A stretch of DNA of 64,000 nt from the NCBI GenBank assembly GCA_030435675.1, contig CM059624.1, forward strand, positions 11,308,769-11,372,768, read 5' to 3'. The DNA comes from Steinernema hermaphroditum (Eukaryota; Nematoda; Chromadorea; Rhabditida; Steinernematidae). This document shows positions 26,701-42,187 of the stretch, in pieces. The translations under genes and the position numbers were made by a program. Positions within the stretch are counted from its first letter, which is position 1. Each line of letters starts with the position of its first letter. The notes below the pieces were generated by a model. The model saw only the letters and a program-made list of their open reading frames with translations, had not been told where the DNA came from and made no database searches.

Positions 26701-29700
26701 GATCTTGTAGAACTGCACGAGCCTGATCGAACGCGCCTATTCCCGTTCGGATTACTGTGGAGTATCTTAGTTTCCTGCAAAACTTTCAATTCGAGACAGC
26801 AGGGCCCTTGCTCACACCAAGAGCTCTGCATCTGACCCTCCTGCTCCAAAGTACCATAGCATTTTTATGATTCCATCTTGTAGAACTGCACGAGCCTGAT
26901 CGAACGCGCCTACTCTCGTTGGATTTCCTGCGGACTATCTTAGTTTCCTGCAAAACTTTCAATTCGAGACAGATAGGGCCTTGTTCATGCAAAGAGTTCT
27001 GCATCTGACCCTCCTGCTCCAAAGTACCATAGCATTTTTATGATTGGATCTTGTAGAACTGCACGAGCCTGATCGAACGCGCCTACTCTCGTTGGATTTC
27101 CTGTGGACTATCTTAGTTTCCTGCAAAACTTTCAATTCGAGACAGATAGGGCCTTGTTCATGCAAAGAGTTCTGCATCTGACCCTCCTGCTCCAAAGTAC
27201 CATAGCATTTTTATGATTGGATCTTGTAGAACTGCACGAGCCTGATCGAACGCGCCTATTCCCGTTCGGATTACTGTGGAGTATCTTAGTTTCCTGCAAA
27301 ACTTTCAATTCGAGACAGCAGGGCCCTTGCTCACACCAAGAGCTCTGCATCTGACCCTCCTGCTCCAAAGTACCATAGCATTTTTATGATTCCATCTTGT
27401 AGAACTGCACGAGCCTGATCGAACGCGCCTACTCTCGTTGGATTTCCTGTGGACTATCTTAGTTTCCTGCAAAACTTTCAATTCGAGACAGATAGGGCCT
27501 TGTTCATGCAAAGAGTTCTGCATCTGACCCTCCTGCTCCAAAGTACCATAGCATTTTTATGATTGGATCTTGTAGAACTGCACGAGCCTGATCGAACGCG
27601 CCTATTCCCGTTCGGATTACTGTGGAGTATCTTAGTTTCCTGCAAAACTTTCAATTCGAGACAGCAGGGCCCTTGCTCACACCAAGAGCTCTGCATCTGA
27701 CCCTCCTGCTCCAAAGTACCATAGCATTTTTATGATTCCATCTTGTAGAACTGCACGAGCCTGATCGAACGCGCCTACTCTCGTTGGATTTGCTGTGGAC
27801 TATCTTAGTTTCCTGCAAAACTTTCAATTCGAGACAGCAGGGCCCTTGCTCACACCAAGAGCTCTGCATCTGACCCTCCTGCTCCAAAGTACCATAGCAT
27901 TTTTATGATTCCATCTTGTAGAACTGCACGAGCCTGATCGAACGCGCCTACTCTCGTTGGATTTCCTGTGGACTATCTTAGTTTCCTGCAAAACTTTCAA
28001 TTCGAGACAGCAGGGCCGTTGCTCACACCAAGAGCTCTGCATCTGACCCTCCTGCTCCAAAGTACCATAGCATTTTTATGATTCCATCTTGTAGAACTGC
28101 ACGAGCCTGATCGAACGCGCCTACTCTCGTTGGATTTCCTGCGGACTATCTTAGTTTCCTGCAAAACTTTCAATTCGAGACAGCAGGGCCGTTGCTCACA
28201 CCAAGAGCTCTGCATCTGACCCTCCTGCTCCAAAGTACCATAGCATTTTTATGATTCCATCTTGTAGAACTGCACGAGCCTGATCGAACGCGCCTACTCT
28301 CGTTGGATTTCCTGCGGACTATCTTAGTTTCCTGCAAAACTTTCAATTCGAGACAGCAGGGCCCTTGCTCACACCAAGAGCTCTGCATCTGACCCTCCTG
28401 CTCCAAAGTACCATAGCATTTTTATGATTCCATCTTGTAGAACTGCACGAGCCTGATCGAACGCGCCTACTCTCGTTGGATTTCCTGTGGACTATCTTAG
28501 TTTCCTGCAAAACTTTCAATTCGAGACAGCAGGGCCCTTGCTCACACCAAGAGCTCTGCATCTGACCCTCCTGCTCCAAAGTACCATAGCATTTTTATGA
28601 TTCCATCTTGTAGAACTGCACGAGCCTGATCGAACGCGCCTACTCTCGTTGGATTTCCTGTGGACTATCTTAGTTTCCTGCAAAACTTTCAATTCGAGAC
28701 AGCAGGGCCCTTGCTCACACCAAGAGCTCTGCATCTGACCCTCCTGCTCCAAAGTACCATAGCATTTTTATGATTCCATCTTGTAGAACTGCACGAGCCT
28801 GATCGAACGCGCCTACTCTCGTTGGATTTCCTGCGGACTATCTTAGTTTCCTGCAAAACTTTCAATTCGAGACAGATAGGGCCTTGTTCATGCAAAGAGT
28901 TCTGCATCTGACCCTCCTGCTCCAAAGTACCATAGCATTTTTATGATTGGATCTTGTAGAACTGCACGAGCCTGATCGAACGCGCCTACTCTCGTTGGAT
29001 TTCCTGTGGACTATCTTAGTTTCCTGCAAAACTTTCAATTCGAGACAGATAGGGCCTTGTTCATGCAAAGAGTTCCGCATCTGACCCTCCTGCTCCAAAG
29101 TACCATAGCATTTTTATGATTCCATCTTGTAGAACTGCACGAGCCTGATCGAACGCGCCTACTCTCGTTGGATTTCCTGTGGACTATCTTAGTTTCCTGC
29201 AAAACTTTCAATTCGAGACAGCAGGGCCCTTGCTCACACCAAGAGCTCTGCATCTGACCCTCCTGCTCCAAAGTACCATAGCATTTTTATGATTCCATCT
29301 TGTAGAACTGCACGAGCCTGATCGAACGCGCCTACTCTCGTTGGATTTCCTGTGGACTATCTTAGTTTCCTGCAAAACTTTCAATTCGAGACAGCAGGGC
29401 CCTTGCTCACACCAAGAGCTCTGCATCTGACCCTCCTGCTCCAAAGTACCATAGCATTTTTATGATTCCATCTTGTAGAACTGCACGAGCCTGATCGAAC
29501 GCGCCTACTCTCGTTGGATTTCCTGTGGACTATCTTAGTTTCCTGCAAAACTTTCAATTCGAGACAGCAGGGCCCTTGCTCACACCAAGAGCTCTGCATC
29601 TGACCCTCCTGCTCCAAAGTACCATAGCATTTTTATGATTCCATCTTGTAGAACTGCACGAGCCTGATCGAACGCGCCTACTCTCGTTGGATTTCCTGTG

Positions 29701-32700
29701 GACTATCTTAGTTTCCTGCAAAACTTTCAATTCGAGACAGCAGGGCCCTTGCTCACACCAAGAGCTCTGCATCTGACCCTCCTGCTCCAAAGTACCATAG
29801 CATTTTTATGATTCCATCTTGTAGAACTGCACGAGCCTGATCGAACGCGCCTACTCTCGTTGGATTTCCTGTGGACTATCTTAGTTTCCTGCAAAACTTT
29901 CAATTCGAGACAGCAGGGCCCTTGCTCACACCAAGAGCTCTGCATCTGACCCTCCTGCTCCAAAGTACCATAGCATTTTTATGATTCCATCTTGTAGAAC
30001 TGCACGAGCCTGATCGAACGCGCCTACTCTCGTTGGATTTCCTGCGGACTATCTTAGTTTCCTGCAAAACTTTCAATTCGAGACAGCAGGGCCGTTGCTC
30101 ACACCAAGAGCTCTGCATCTGACCCTCCTGCTCCAAAGTACCATAGCATTTTTATGATTCCATCTTGTAGAACTGCACGAGCCTGATCGAACGCGCCTAC
30201 TCTCGTTGGATTTCCTGCGGACTATCTTAGTTTCCTGCAAAACTTTCAATTCGAGACAGCAGGGCCCTTGCTCACACCAAGAGCTCTGCATCTGACCCTC
30301 CTGCTCCAAAGTACCATAGCATTTTTATGATTCCATCTTGTAGAACTGCACGAGCCTGATCGAACGCGCCTACTCTCGTTGGATTTCCTGTGGACTATCT
30401 TAGTTTCCTGCAAAACTTTCAATTCGAGACAGCAGGGCCCTTGCTCACACCAAGAGCTCTGCATCTGACCCTCCTGCTCCAAAGTACCATAGCATTTTTA
30501 TGATTCCATCTTGTAGAACTGCACGAGCCTGATCGAACGCGCCTACTCTCGTTGGATTTCCTGTGGACTATCTTAGTTTCCTGCAAAACTTTCAATTCGA
30601 GACAGCAGGGCCCTTGCTCACACCAAGAGCTCTGCATCTGACCCTCCTGCTCCAAAGTACCATAGCATTTTTATGATTCCATCTTGTAGAACTGCACGAG
30701 CCTGATCGAACGCGCCTACTCTCGTTGGATTTCCTGCGGACTATCTTAGTTTCCTGCAAAACTTTCAATTCGAGACAGATAGGGCCTTGTTCATGCAAAG
30801 AGTTCCGCATCTGACCCTCCTGCTCCAAAGTACCATAGCATTTTTATGATTGGATCTTGTAGAACTGCACGAGCCTGATCGAACGCGCCTACTCTCGTTG
30901 GATTTCCTGTGGACTATCTTAGTTTCCTGCAAAACTTTCAATTCGAGACAGATAGGGCCTTGTTCATGCAAAGAGTTCCGCATCTGACCCTCCTGCTCCA
31001 AAGTACCATAGCATTTTTATGATTCCATCTTGTAGAACTGCACGAGCCTGATCGAACGCGCCTACTCTCGTTGGATTTCCTGTGGACTATCTTAGTTTCC
31101 TGCAAAACTTTCAATTCGAGACAGCAGGGCCCTTGCTCACACCAAGAGCTCTGCATCTGACCCTCCTGCTCCAAAGTACCATAGCATTTTTATGATTCCA
31201 TCTTGTAGAACTGCACGAGCCTGATCGAACGCGCCTACTCTCGTTGGATTTCCTGTGGACTATCTTAGTTTCCTGCAAAACTTTCAATTCGAGACAGCAG
31301 GGCCCTTGCTCACACCAAGAGCTCTGCATCTGACCCTCCTGCTCCAAAGTACCATAGCATTTTTATGATTCCATCTTGTAGAACTGCACGAGCCTGATCG
31401 AACGCGCCTACTCTCGTTGGATTTCCTGCGGACTATCTTAGTTTCCTGCAAAACTTTCAATTCGAGACAGATAGGGCCTTGTTCATGCAAAGAGTTCCGC
31501 ATCTGACCCTCCTGCTCCAAAGTACCATAGCATTTTTATGATTGGATCTTGTAGAACTGCACGAGCCTGATCGAACGCGCCTACTCTCGTTGGATTTCCT
31601 GTGGACTATCTTAGTTTCCTGCAAAACTTTCAATTCGAGACAGATAGGGCCTTGTTCATGCAAAGAGTTCTGCATCTGACCCTCCTGCTCCAAAGTACCA
31701 TAGCATTTTTATGATTGGATCTTGTAGAACTGCACGAGCCTGATCGAACGCGCCTATTCCCGTTCGGATTACTGTGGAGTATCTTAGTTTCCTGCAAAAC
31801 TTTCAATTCGAGACAGCAGGGCCCTTGCTCACACCAAGAGCTCTGCATCTGACCCTCCTGCTCCAAAGTACCATAGCATTTTTATGATTCCATCTTGTAG
31901 AACTGCACGAGCCTGATCGAACGCGCCTACTCTCGTTGGATTTCCTGTGGACTATCTTAGTTTCCTGCAAAACTTTCAATTCGAGACAGCAGGGCCCTTG
32001 CTCACACCAAGAGCTCTGCATCTGACCCTCCTGCTCCAAAGTACCATAGCATTTTTATGATTCCATCTTGTAGAACTGCACGAGCCTGATCGAACGCGCC
32101 TACTCTCGTTGGATTTCCTGTGGACTATCTTAGTTTCCTGCAAAACTTTCAATTCGAGACAGCAGGGCCCTTGCTCACACCAAGAGCTCTGCATCTGACC
32201 CTCCTGCTCCAAAGTACCATAGCATTTTTATGATTCCATCTTGTAGAACTGCACGAGCCTGATCGAACGCGCCTACTCTCGTTGGATTTCCTGCGGACTA
32301 TCTTAGTTTCCTGCAAAACTTTCAATTCGAGACAGATAGGGCCTTGTTCATGCAAAGAGTTCCGCATCTGACCCTCCTGCTCCAAAGTACCATAGCATTT
32401 TTATGATTGGATCTTGTAGAACTGCACGAGCCTGATCGAACGCGCCTACTCTCGTTGGATTTCCTGTGGACTATCTTAGTTTCCTGCAAAACTTTCAATT
32501 CGAGACAGATAGGGCCTTGTTCATGCAAAGAGTTCTGCATCTGACCCTCCTGCTCCAAAGTACCATAGCATTTTTATGATTGGATCTTGTAGAACTGCAC
32601 GAGCCTGATCGAACGCGCCTATTCCCGTTCGGATTACTGTGGAGTATCTTAGTTTCCTGCAAAACTTTCAATTCGAGACAGCAGGGCCCTTGCTCACACC

Positions 32701-35700
32701 AAGAGCTCTGCATCTGACCCTCCTGCTCCAAAGTACCATAGCATTTTTATGATTCCATCTTGTAGAACTGCACGAGCCTGATCGAACGCGCCTACTCTCG
32801 TTGGATTTCCTGCTGACTATCTTAGTTTCCTGCAAAACTTTCAATTCGAGACAGATAGGGCCCTTGTTCATGCAAAGAGTTCCGCATCTGACCCTCCTGC
32901 TCCAAAGTACCATAGCATTTTTATGATTGGATCTTGTAGAACTGCACGAGCCTGATCGAACGCGCCTACTCTCGTTGGATTTCCTGTGGACTATCTTAGT
33001 TTCCTGCAAAACTTTCAATTCGAGACAGATAGGGCCCTTGTTCATGCAAAGAGTTCTGCATCTGACCCTCCTGCTCCAAAGTACCATAGCATTTTTATGA
33101 TTGGATCTTGTAGAACTGCACGAGCCTGATCGAACGCGCCTATTCCCGTTCGGATTACTGTGGAGTATCTTAGTTTCCTGCAAAACTTTCAATTCGAGAC
33201 AGATAGGGCCTTGTTCATGCAAAGAGTTCCGCATCTGACCCTCCTGCTCCAAAGTACCATAGCATTTTTATGATTGGATCTTGTAGAACTGCACGAGCCT
33301 GATCGAACGCGCCTACTCTCGTTGGATTTCCTGTGGACTATCTTAGTTTCCTGCAAAACTTTCAATTCGAGACAGATAGGGCCTTGTTCATGCAAAGAGT
33401 TCTGCATCTGACCCTCCTGCTCCAAAGTACCATAGCATTTTTATGATTGGATTTTGTAGAACTGCACGAGCCTGATCGAACGCGCCTACTCTCGTTGGAT
33501 TTCCTGTGGACTATCTTAGTTTCCTGCAAAACTTTCAATTCGAGACAGCAGGGCCCTTGCTCACACCAAGAGCTCTGCATCTGACCCTCCTGCTCCAAAG
33601 TACCATAGCATTTTTATGATTCCATCTTGTAGAACTGCACGAGCCTGATCGAACGCGCCTACTCTCGTTGGATTTCCTGCGGACTATCTTAGTTTCCTGC
33701 AAAACTTTCAATTCGAGACAGATAGGGCCTTGTTCATGCAAAGAGTTCTGCATCTGACCCTCCTGCTCCAAAGTACCATAGCATTTTTATGATTGGATCT
33801 TGTAGAACTGCACGAGCCTGATCGAACGCGCCTACTCTCGTTGGATTTCCTGTGGACTATCTTAGTTTCCTGCAAAACTTTCAATTCGAGACAGCAGGGC
33901 CCTTGCTCACACCAAGAGCTCTGCATCTGACCCTCCTGCTCCAAAGTACCATAGCATTTTTATGATTGGATCTTGTAGAACTGCACGAGCCTGATCGAAC
34001 GCGCCTATTCCCGTTCGGATTACTGTGGAGTATCTTAGTTTCCTGCAAAACTTTCAATTCGAGACAGCAGGGCCCTTGCTCACACCAAGAGCTCTGCATC
34101 TGACCCTCCTGCTCCAAAGTACCATAGCATTTTTATGATTCCATCTTGTAGAACTGCACGAGCCTGATCGAACGCGCCTACTCTCGTTGGATTTCCTGTG
34201 GACTATCTTAGTTTCCTGCAAAACTTTCAATTCGAGACAGATAGGGCCTTGTTCATGCAAAGAGTTCTGCATCTGACCCTCCTGCTCCAAAGTACCATAG
34301 CATTTTTATGATTGGATCTTGTAGAACTGCACGAGCCTGATCGAACGCGCCTATTCCCGTTCGGATTACTGTGGACTATCTTAGTTTCCTGCAAAACTTT
34401 CAATTCGAGACAGATAGGGCCCTTGTTCATGCAAAGAGTTCTGCATCTGACCCTCCTGCTCCAAAGTACCATAGCATTTTTATGATTGGATCTTGTAGAA
34501 CTGCACGAGCCTGATCGAACGCGCCTATTCCCGTTCGGATTACTGTGGAGTATCTTAGTTTCCTGCAAAACTTTCAATTCGAGACAGCAGGGCCCTTGCT
34601 CACACCAAGAGCTCTGCATCTGACCCTCCTGCTCCAAAGTACCATAGCATTTTTATGATTCCATCTTGTAGAACTGCACGAGCCTGATCGAACGCGCCTA
34701 CTCTCGTTGGATTTCCTGTGGACTATCTTAGTTTCCTGCAAAACTTTCAATTCGAGACAGATAGGGCCTTGTTCATGCAAAGAGTTCTGCATCTGACCCT
34801 CCTGCTCCAAAGTACCATAGCATTTTTATGATTGGATCTTGTAGAACTGCACGAGCCTGATCGAACGCGCCTATTCCCGTTCGGATTACTGTGGACTATC
34901 TTAGTTTCCTGCAAAACTTTCAATTCGAGACAGATAGGGCCTTGTTCATGCAAAGAGTTCTGCATCTGACCCTCCTGCTCCAAAGTACCATAGCATTTTT
35001 ATGATTGGATCTTGTAGAACTGCACGAGCCTGATCGAACGCGCCTATTCCCGTTCGGATTACTGTGGACTATCTTAGTTTCCTGCAAAACTTTCAATTCG
35101 AGACAGCAGGGCCCTTGCTCACACCAAGAGCTCTGCATCTGACCCTCCTGCTCCAAAGTACCATAGCATTTTTATGATTGGATCTTGTAGAACTGCACGA
35201 GCCTGATCGAACGCGCCTATTCCCGTTCGGATTACTGTGGAGTATCTTAGTTTCCTGCAAAACTTTCAATTCGAGACAGCAGGGCCCTTGCTCACACCAA
35301 GAGCTCTGCATCTGACCCTCCTGCTCCAAAGTACCATAGCATTTTTATGATTCCATCTTGTAGAACTGCACGAGCCTGATCGAACGCGCCTACTCTCGTT
35401 GGATTTGCTGTGGACTATCTTAGTTTCCTGCAAAACTTTCAATTCGAGACAGATAGGGCCCTTGTTCATGCAAAGAGTTCTGCATCTGACCCTCCTGCTC
35501 CAAAGTACCATAGCATTTTTATGATTGGATCTTGTAGAACTGCACGAGCCTGATCGAACGCGCCTATTCCCGTTCGGATTACTGTGGAGTATCTTAGTTT
35601 CCTGCAAAACTTTCAATTCGAGACAGCAGGGCCCTTGCTCACACCAAGAGCTCTGCATCTGACCCTCCTGCTCCAAAGTACCATAGCATTTTTATGATTC

Positions 35701-36477
35701 CATCTTGTAGAACTGCACGAGCCTGATCGAACGCGCCTACTCTCGTTGGATTTCCTGTGGACTATCTTAGTTTCCTGCAAAACTTTCAATTCGAGACAGC
35801 AGGGCCGTTGCTCACACCAAGAGCTCTGCATCTGACCCTCCTGCTCCAAAGTACCATAGCATTTTTATGATTCCATCTTGTAGAACTGCACGAGCCTGAT
35901 CGAACGCGCCTACTCTCGTTGGATTTCCTGTGGACTATCTTAGTTTCCTGCAAAACTTTCAATTCGAGACAGCAGGGCCCTTGCTCACACCAAGAGCTCT
36001 GCATCTGACCCTCCTGCTCCAAAGTACCATAGCATTTTTATGATTCCATCTTGTAGAACTGCACGAGCCTGATCGAACGCGCCTACTCTCGTTGGATTTC
36101 CTGTGGACTATCTTAGTTTCCTGCAAAACTTTCAATTCGAGACAGCAGGGCCCTTGCTCACACCAAGAGCTCTGCATCTGACCCTCCTGCTCCAAAGTAC
36201 CATAGCATTTTTATGATTGGATCTTGTAGAACTGCACGAGCCTGATCGAACGCGCCTATTCCCGTTCGGATTACTGTGGAGTATCTTAGTTTCCTGCAAA
36301 ACTTTCAATTCGAGACAGCAGGGCCCTTGCTCACACCAAGAGCTCTGCATCTGACCCTCCTGCTCCAAAGTACCATAGCATTTTTATGATTCCATCTTGT
36401 AGAACTGCACGAGCCTGATCGAACGCGCCTACTCTCGTTGGATTTGCTGTGGACTATCTTAGTTTCCTGCAAAACTT

Positions 36478-39400
36478 TCAATTCGAGACAGATAGGGCCT
36501 TGTTCATGCAAAGAGTTCTGCATCTGACCCTCCTGCTCCAAAGTACCATAGCATTTTTATGATTGGATCTTGTAGAACTGCACGAGCCTGATCGAACGCG
36601 CCTATTCCCGTTCGGATTACTGTGGAGTATCTTAGTTTCCTGCAAAACTTTCAATTCGAGACAGCAGGGCCCTTGCTCACACCAAGAGCTCTGCATCTGA
36701 CCCTCCTGCTCCAAAGTACCATAGCATTTTTATGATTCCATCTTGTAGAACTGCACGAGCCTGATCGAACGCGCCTACTCTCGTTGGATTTCCTGTGGAC
36801 TATCTTAGTTTCCTGCAAAACTTTCAATTCGAGACAGCAGGGCCGTTGCTCACACCAAGAGCTCTGCATCTGACCCTCCTGCTCCAAAGTACCATAGCAT
36901 TTTTATGATTCCATCTTGTAGAACTGCACGAGCCTGATCGAACGCGCCTACTCTCGTTGGATTTCCTGTGGACTATCTTAGTTTCCTGCAAAACTTTCAA
37001 TTCGAGACAGCAGGGCCGTTGCTCACACCAAGAGCTCTGCATCTGACCCTCCTGCTCCAAAGTACCATAGCATTTTTATGATTCCATCTTGTAGAACTGC
37101 ACGAGCCTGATCGAACGCGCCTACTCTCGTTGGATTTCCTGTGGACTATCTTAGTTTCCTGCAAAACTTTCAATTCGAGACAGCAGGGCCCTTGCTCACA
37201 CCAAGAGCTCTGCATCTGACCCTCCTGCTCCAAAGTACCATAGCATTTTTATGATTCCATCTTGTAGAACTGCACGAGCCTGATCGAACGCGCCTACTCT
37301 CGTTGGATTTCCTGTGGACTATCTTAGTTTCCTGCAAAACTTTCAATTCGAGACAGCAGGGCCCTTGCTCACACCAAGAGCTCTGCATCTGACCCTCCTG
37401 CTCCAAAGTACCATAGCATTTTTATGATTGGATCTTGTAGAACTGCACGAGCCTGATCGAACGCGCCTATTCCCGTTCGGATTACTGTGGAGTATCTTAG
37501 TTTCCTGCAAAACTTTCAATTCGAGACAGCAGGGCCCTTGCTCACACCAAGAGCTCTGCATCTGACCCTCCTGCTCCAAAGTACCATAGCATTTTTATGA
37601 TTCCATCTTGTAGAACTGCACGAGCCTGATCGAACGCGCCTACTCTCGTTGGATTTGCTGTGGACTATCTTAGTTTCCTGCAAAACTTTCAATTCGAGAC
37701 AGATAGGGCCCTTGTTCATGCAAAGAGTTCTGCATCTGACCCTCCTGCTCCAAAGTACCATAGCATTTTTATGATTGGATCTTGTAGAACTGCACGAGCC
37801 TGATCGAACGCGCCTATTCCCGTTCGGATTACTGTGGAGTATCTTAGTTTCCTGCAAAACTTTCAATTCGAGACAGCAGGGCCCTTGCTCACACCAAGAG
37901 CTCTGCATCTGACCCTCCTGCTCCAAAGTACCATAGCATTTTTATGATTCCATCTTGTAGAACTGCACGAGCCTGATCGAACGCGCCTACTCTCGTTGGA
38001 TTTCCTGTGGACTATCTTAGTTTCCTGCAAAACTTTCAATTCGAGACAGCAGGGCCGTTGCTCACACCAAGAGCTCTGCATCTGACCCTCCTGCTCCAAA
38101 GTACCATAGCATTTTTATGATTCCATCTTGTAGAACTGCACGAGCCTGATCGAACGCGCCTACTCTCGTTGGATTTCCTGTGGACTATCTTAGTTTCCTG
38201 CAAAACTTTCAATTCGAGACAGCAGGGCCGTTGCTCACACCAAGAGCTCTGCATCTGACCCTCCTGCTCCAAAGTACCATAGCATTTTTATGATTCCATC
38301 TTGTAGAACTGCACGAGCCTGATCGAACGCGCCTACTCTCGTTGGATTTCCTGTGGACTATCTTAGTTTCCTGCAAAACTTTCAATTCGAGACAGCAGGG
38401 CCCTTGCTCACACCAAGAGCTCTGCATCTGACCCTCCTGCTCCAAAGTACCATAGCATTTTTATGATTCCATCTTGTAGAACTGCACGAGCCTGATCGAA
38501 CGCGCCTACTCTCGTTGGATTTCCTGTGGACTATCTTAGTTTCCTGCAAAACTTTCAATTCGAGACAGCAGGGCCCTTGCTCACACCAAGAGCTCTGCAT
38601 CTGACCCTCCTGCTCCAAAGTACCATAGCATTTTTATGATTCCATCTTGTAGAACTGCACGAGCCTGATCGAACGCGCCTACTCTCGTTGGATTTCCTGC
38701 GGACTATCTTAGTTTCCTGCAAAACTTTCAATTCGAGACAGATAGGGCCTTGTTCATGCAAAGAGTTCCGCATCTGACCCTCCTGCTCCAAAGTACCATA
38801 GCATTTTTATGATTGGATCTTGTAGAACTGCACGAGCCTGATCGAACGCGCCTACTCTCGTTGGATTTCCTGTGGACTATCTTAGTTTCCTGCAAAACTT
38901 TCAATTCGAGACAGCAGGGCCCTTGCTCACACCAAGAGCTCTGCATCTGACCCTCCTGCTCCAAAGTACCATAGCATTTTTATGATTCCATCTTGTAGAA
39001 CTGCACGAGCCTGATCGAACGCGCCTACTCTCGTTGGATTTCCTGTGGACTATCTTAGTTTCCTGCAAAACTTTCAATTCGAGACAGCAGGGCCCTTGCT
39101 CACACCAAGAGCTCTGCATCTGACCCTCCTGCTCCAAAGTACCATAGCATTTTTATGATTCCATCTTGTAGAACTGCACGAGCCTGATCGAACGCGCCTA
39201 CTCTCGTTGGATTTCCTGTGGACTATCTTAGTTTCCTGCAAAACTTTCAATTCGAGACAGCAGGGCCCTTGCTCACACCAAGAGCTCTGCATCTGACCCT
39301 CCTGCTCCAAAGTACCATAGCATTTTTATGATTCCATCTTGTAGAACTGCACGAGCCTGATCGAACGCGCCTACTCTCGTTGGATTTCCTGCGGACTATC

Positions 39401-41040
39401 TTAGTTTCCTGCAAAACTTTCAATTCGAGACAGATAGGGCCTTGTTCATGCAAAGAGTTCTGCATCTGACCCTCCTGCTCCAAAGTACCATAGCATTTTT
39501 ATGATTGGATCTTGTAGAACTGCACGAGCCTGATCGAACGCGCCTACTCTCGTTGGATTTCCTGCGGACTATCTTAGTTTCCTGCAAAACTTTCAATTCG
39601 AGACAGATAGGGCCTTGTTCATGCAAAGAGTTCTGCATCTGACCCTCCTGCTCCAAAGTACCATAGCATTTTTATGATTCCATCTTGTAGAACTGCACGA
39701 GCCTGATCGAACGCGCCTACTCTCGTTGGATTTCCTGCGGACTATCTTAGTTTCCTGCAAAACTTTCAATTCGAGACAGATAGGGCCTTGTTCATGCAAA
39801 GAGTTCCGCATCTGACCCTCCTGCTCCAAAGTACCATAGCATTTTTATGATTGGATCTTGTAGAACTGCACGAGCCTGATCGAACGCGCCTACTCTCGTT
39901 GGATTTCCTGCGGACTATCTTAGTTTCCTGCAAAACTTTCAATTCGAGACAGATAGGGCCTTGTTCATGCAAAGAGTTCCGCATCTGACCCTCCTGCTCC
40001 AAAGTACCATAGCATTTTTATGATTCCATCTTGTAGAACTGCACGAGCCTGATCGAACGCGCCTACTCTCGTTGGATTTCCTGCGGACTATCTTAGTTTC
40101 CTGCAAAACTTTCAATTCGAGACAGCAGGGCCCTTGCTCACACCAAGAGCTCTGCATCTGACCCTCCTGCTCCAAAGTACCATAGCATTTTTATGATTCC
40201 ATCTTGTAGAACTGCACGAGCCTGATCGAACGCGCCTATTCCCGTTCGGATTACTGTGGACTATCTTAGTTTCCTGCAAAACTTTCAATTCGAGACAGCA
40301 GGGCCCTTGCTCACACCAAGAGCTCTGCATCGGACCCTCCTGCTCCAAAGTACCATAGCATTTTTATGATTCCATCTTGTAGAACTGCACGAGCCTGATC
40401 GAACGCGCCTACTCTCGTTGGATTTCTTGTGGACTATCTTAGTTTCCTGCAAAACTTTCAATTCGAGACAGTTAGGGCCTTGTTCATGCAAAGAGTTCTG
40501 CATCTGACCCTCCTGCTCCAAAGTACCATAGCATTTTTATGATTCCATCTTGTAGAACTGCACGAGCCTGATCGAACGCGCCTATTCCCGTTCGGATTAC
40601 TGTGGACTATCTTAGTTTCCTGCAAAACTTTCAATTCGAGACAGCAGGGCCCTTGCTCACACCAAGAGCTCTGCATCGGACCCTCCTGCTCCAAAGTACC
40701 ATAGCATTTTTATGATTGGATCTTGTAGAACTGCACGAGCCTGAACGAACGCGCCCACTCTCGTTGGATTTACTGTGGACTATCTTAGTTTCCTGCAAAA
40801 CTTTCAATTCGAGACAGTTAGGGCCTTGTTCATGCAAAGAGTTCTGCATCTGACCCTCCTGCTCCAAAGTACCATAGCATTTTTATGATTGGATCTTGTA
40901 GAACTGCACGAGCCTGATCGAACGCGCCTATTCCCGTTCGGATTACTGTGGACTATCTTAGTTTCCTGCAAAACTTTCAATTCGAGACAGCAGGGCCCTT
41001 GCTCACACCAAGAGCTCTGCATCGGACCCTCCTGCTCCAA
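36478..41040. repeat. Higher-order repeat, left copy
   Basis: The ordered series of unit variants here matches the series at about 42,188-46,230. The offset is 5710 bp (33 units) at the left end, 5536-5537 bp (32 units) in the middle and 5363 bp (31 units) at the right end. The two copies therefore differ mainly by loss or gain of single units. The rare variant CCTGAACGAACGCGCCC starts at 40,740 here and at 46,103 in the other copy, exactly 31 x 173 bp apart. Confidence 0.8.
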
Positions 41041-42187
41041 AGTACCATAGCATTTTTATGATTGGATCTTGTAGAACTGCACGAGCCTGATCGAACGCGC
41101 CTATTCCCGTTCGGATTACTGTGGACTATCTTAGTTTCCTGCAAAACTTTCAATTCGAGACAGATAGGGCCTTGTTCATGCAAAGAGTTCTGCATCTGAC
41201 CCTCCTGCTCCAAAGTACCATAGCATTTTTATGATTGGATCTTGTAGAACTGCACGAGCCTGATCGAACGCGCCTATTCCCGTTCGGATTACTGTGGAGT
41301 ATCTTAGTTTCCTGCAAAACTTTCAATTCGAGACAGCAGGGCCCTTGCTCACACCAAGAGCTCTGCATCTGACCCTCCTGCTCCAAAGTACCATAGCATT
41401 TTTATGATTCCATCTTGTAGAACTGCACGAGCCTGATCGAACGCGCCTACTCTCGTTGGATTTCCTGTGGACTATCTTAGTTTCCTGCAAAACTTTCAAT
41501 TCGAGACAGATAGGGCCTTGTTCATGCAAAGAGTTCTGCATCTGACCCTCCTGCTCCAAAGTACCATAGCATTTTTATGATTGGATCTTGTAGAACTGCA
41601 CGAGCCTGATCGAACGCGCCTATTCCCGTTCGGATTACTGTGGACTATCTTAGTTTCCTGCAAAACTTTCAATTCGAGACAGATAGGGCCTTGTTCATGC
41701 AAAGAGTTCTGCATCTGACCCTCCTGCTCCAAAGTACCATAGCATTTTTATGATTGGATCTTGTAGAACTGCACGAGCCTGATCGAACGCGCCTATTCCC
41801 GTTCGGATTACTGTGGACTATCTTAGTTTCCTGCAAAACTTTCAATTCGAGACAGCAGGGCCCTTGCTCACACCAAGAGCTCTGCATCTGACCCTCCTGC
41901 TCCAAAGTACCATAGCATTTTTATGATTGGATCTTGTAGAACTGCACGAGCCTGATCGAACGCGCCTATTCCCGTTCGGATTACTGTGGAGTATCTTAGT
42001 TTCCTGCAAAACTTTCAATTCGAGACAGCAGGGCCCTTGCTCACACCAAGAGCTCTGCATCTGACCCTCCTGCTCCAAAGTACCATAGCATTTTTATGAT
42101 TGGATCTTGTAGAACTGCACGAGCCTGATCGAACGCGCCTATTCCCGTTCGGATTACTGTGGACTATCTTAGTTTCCTGCAAAACTT

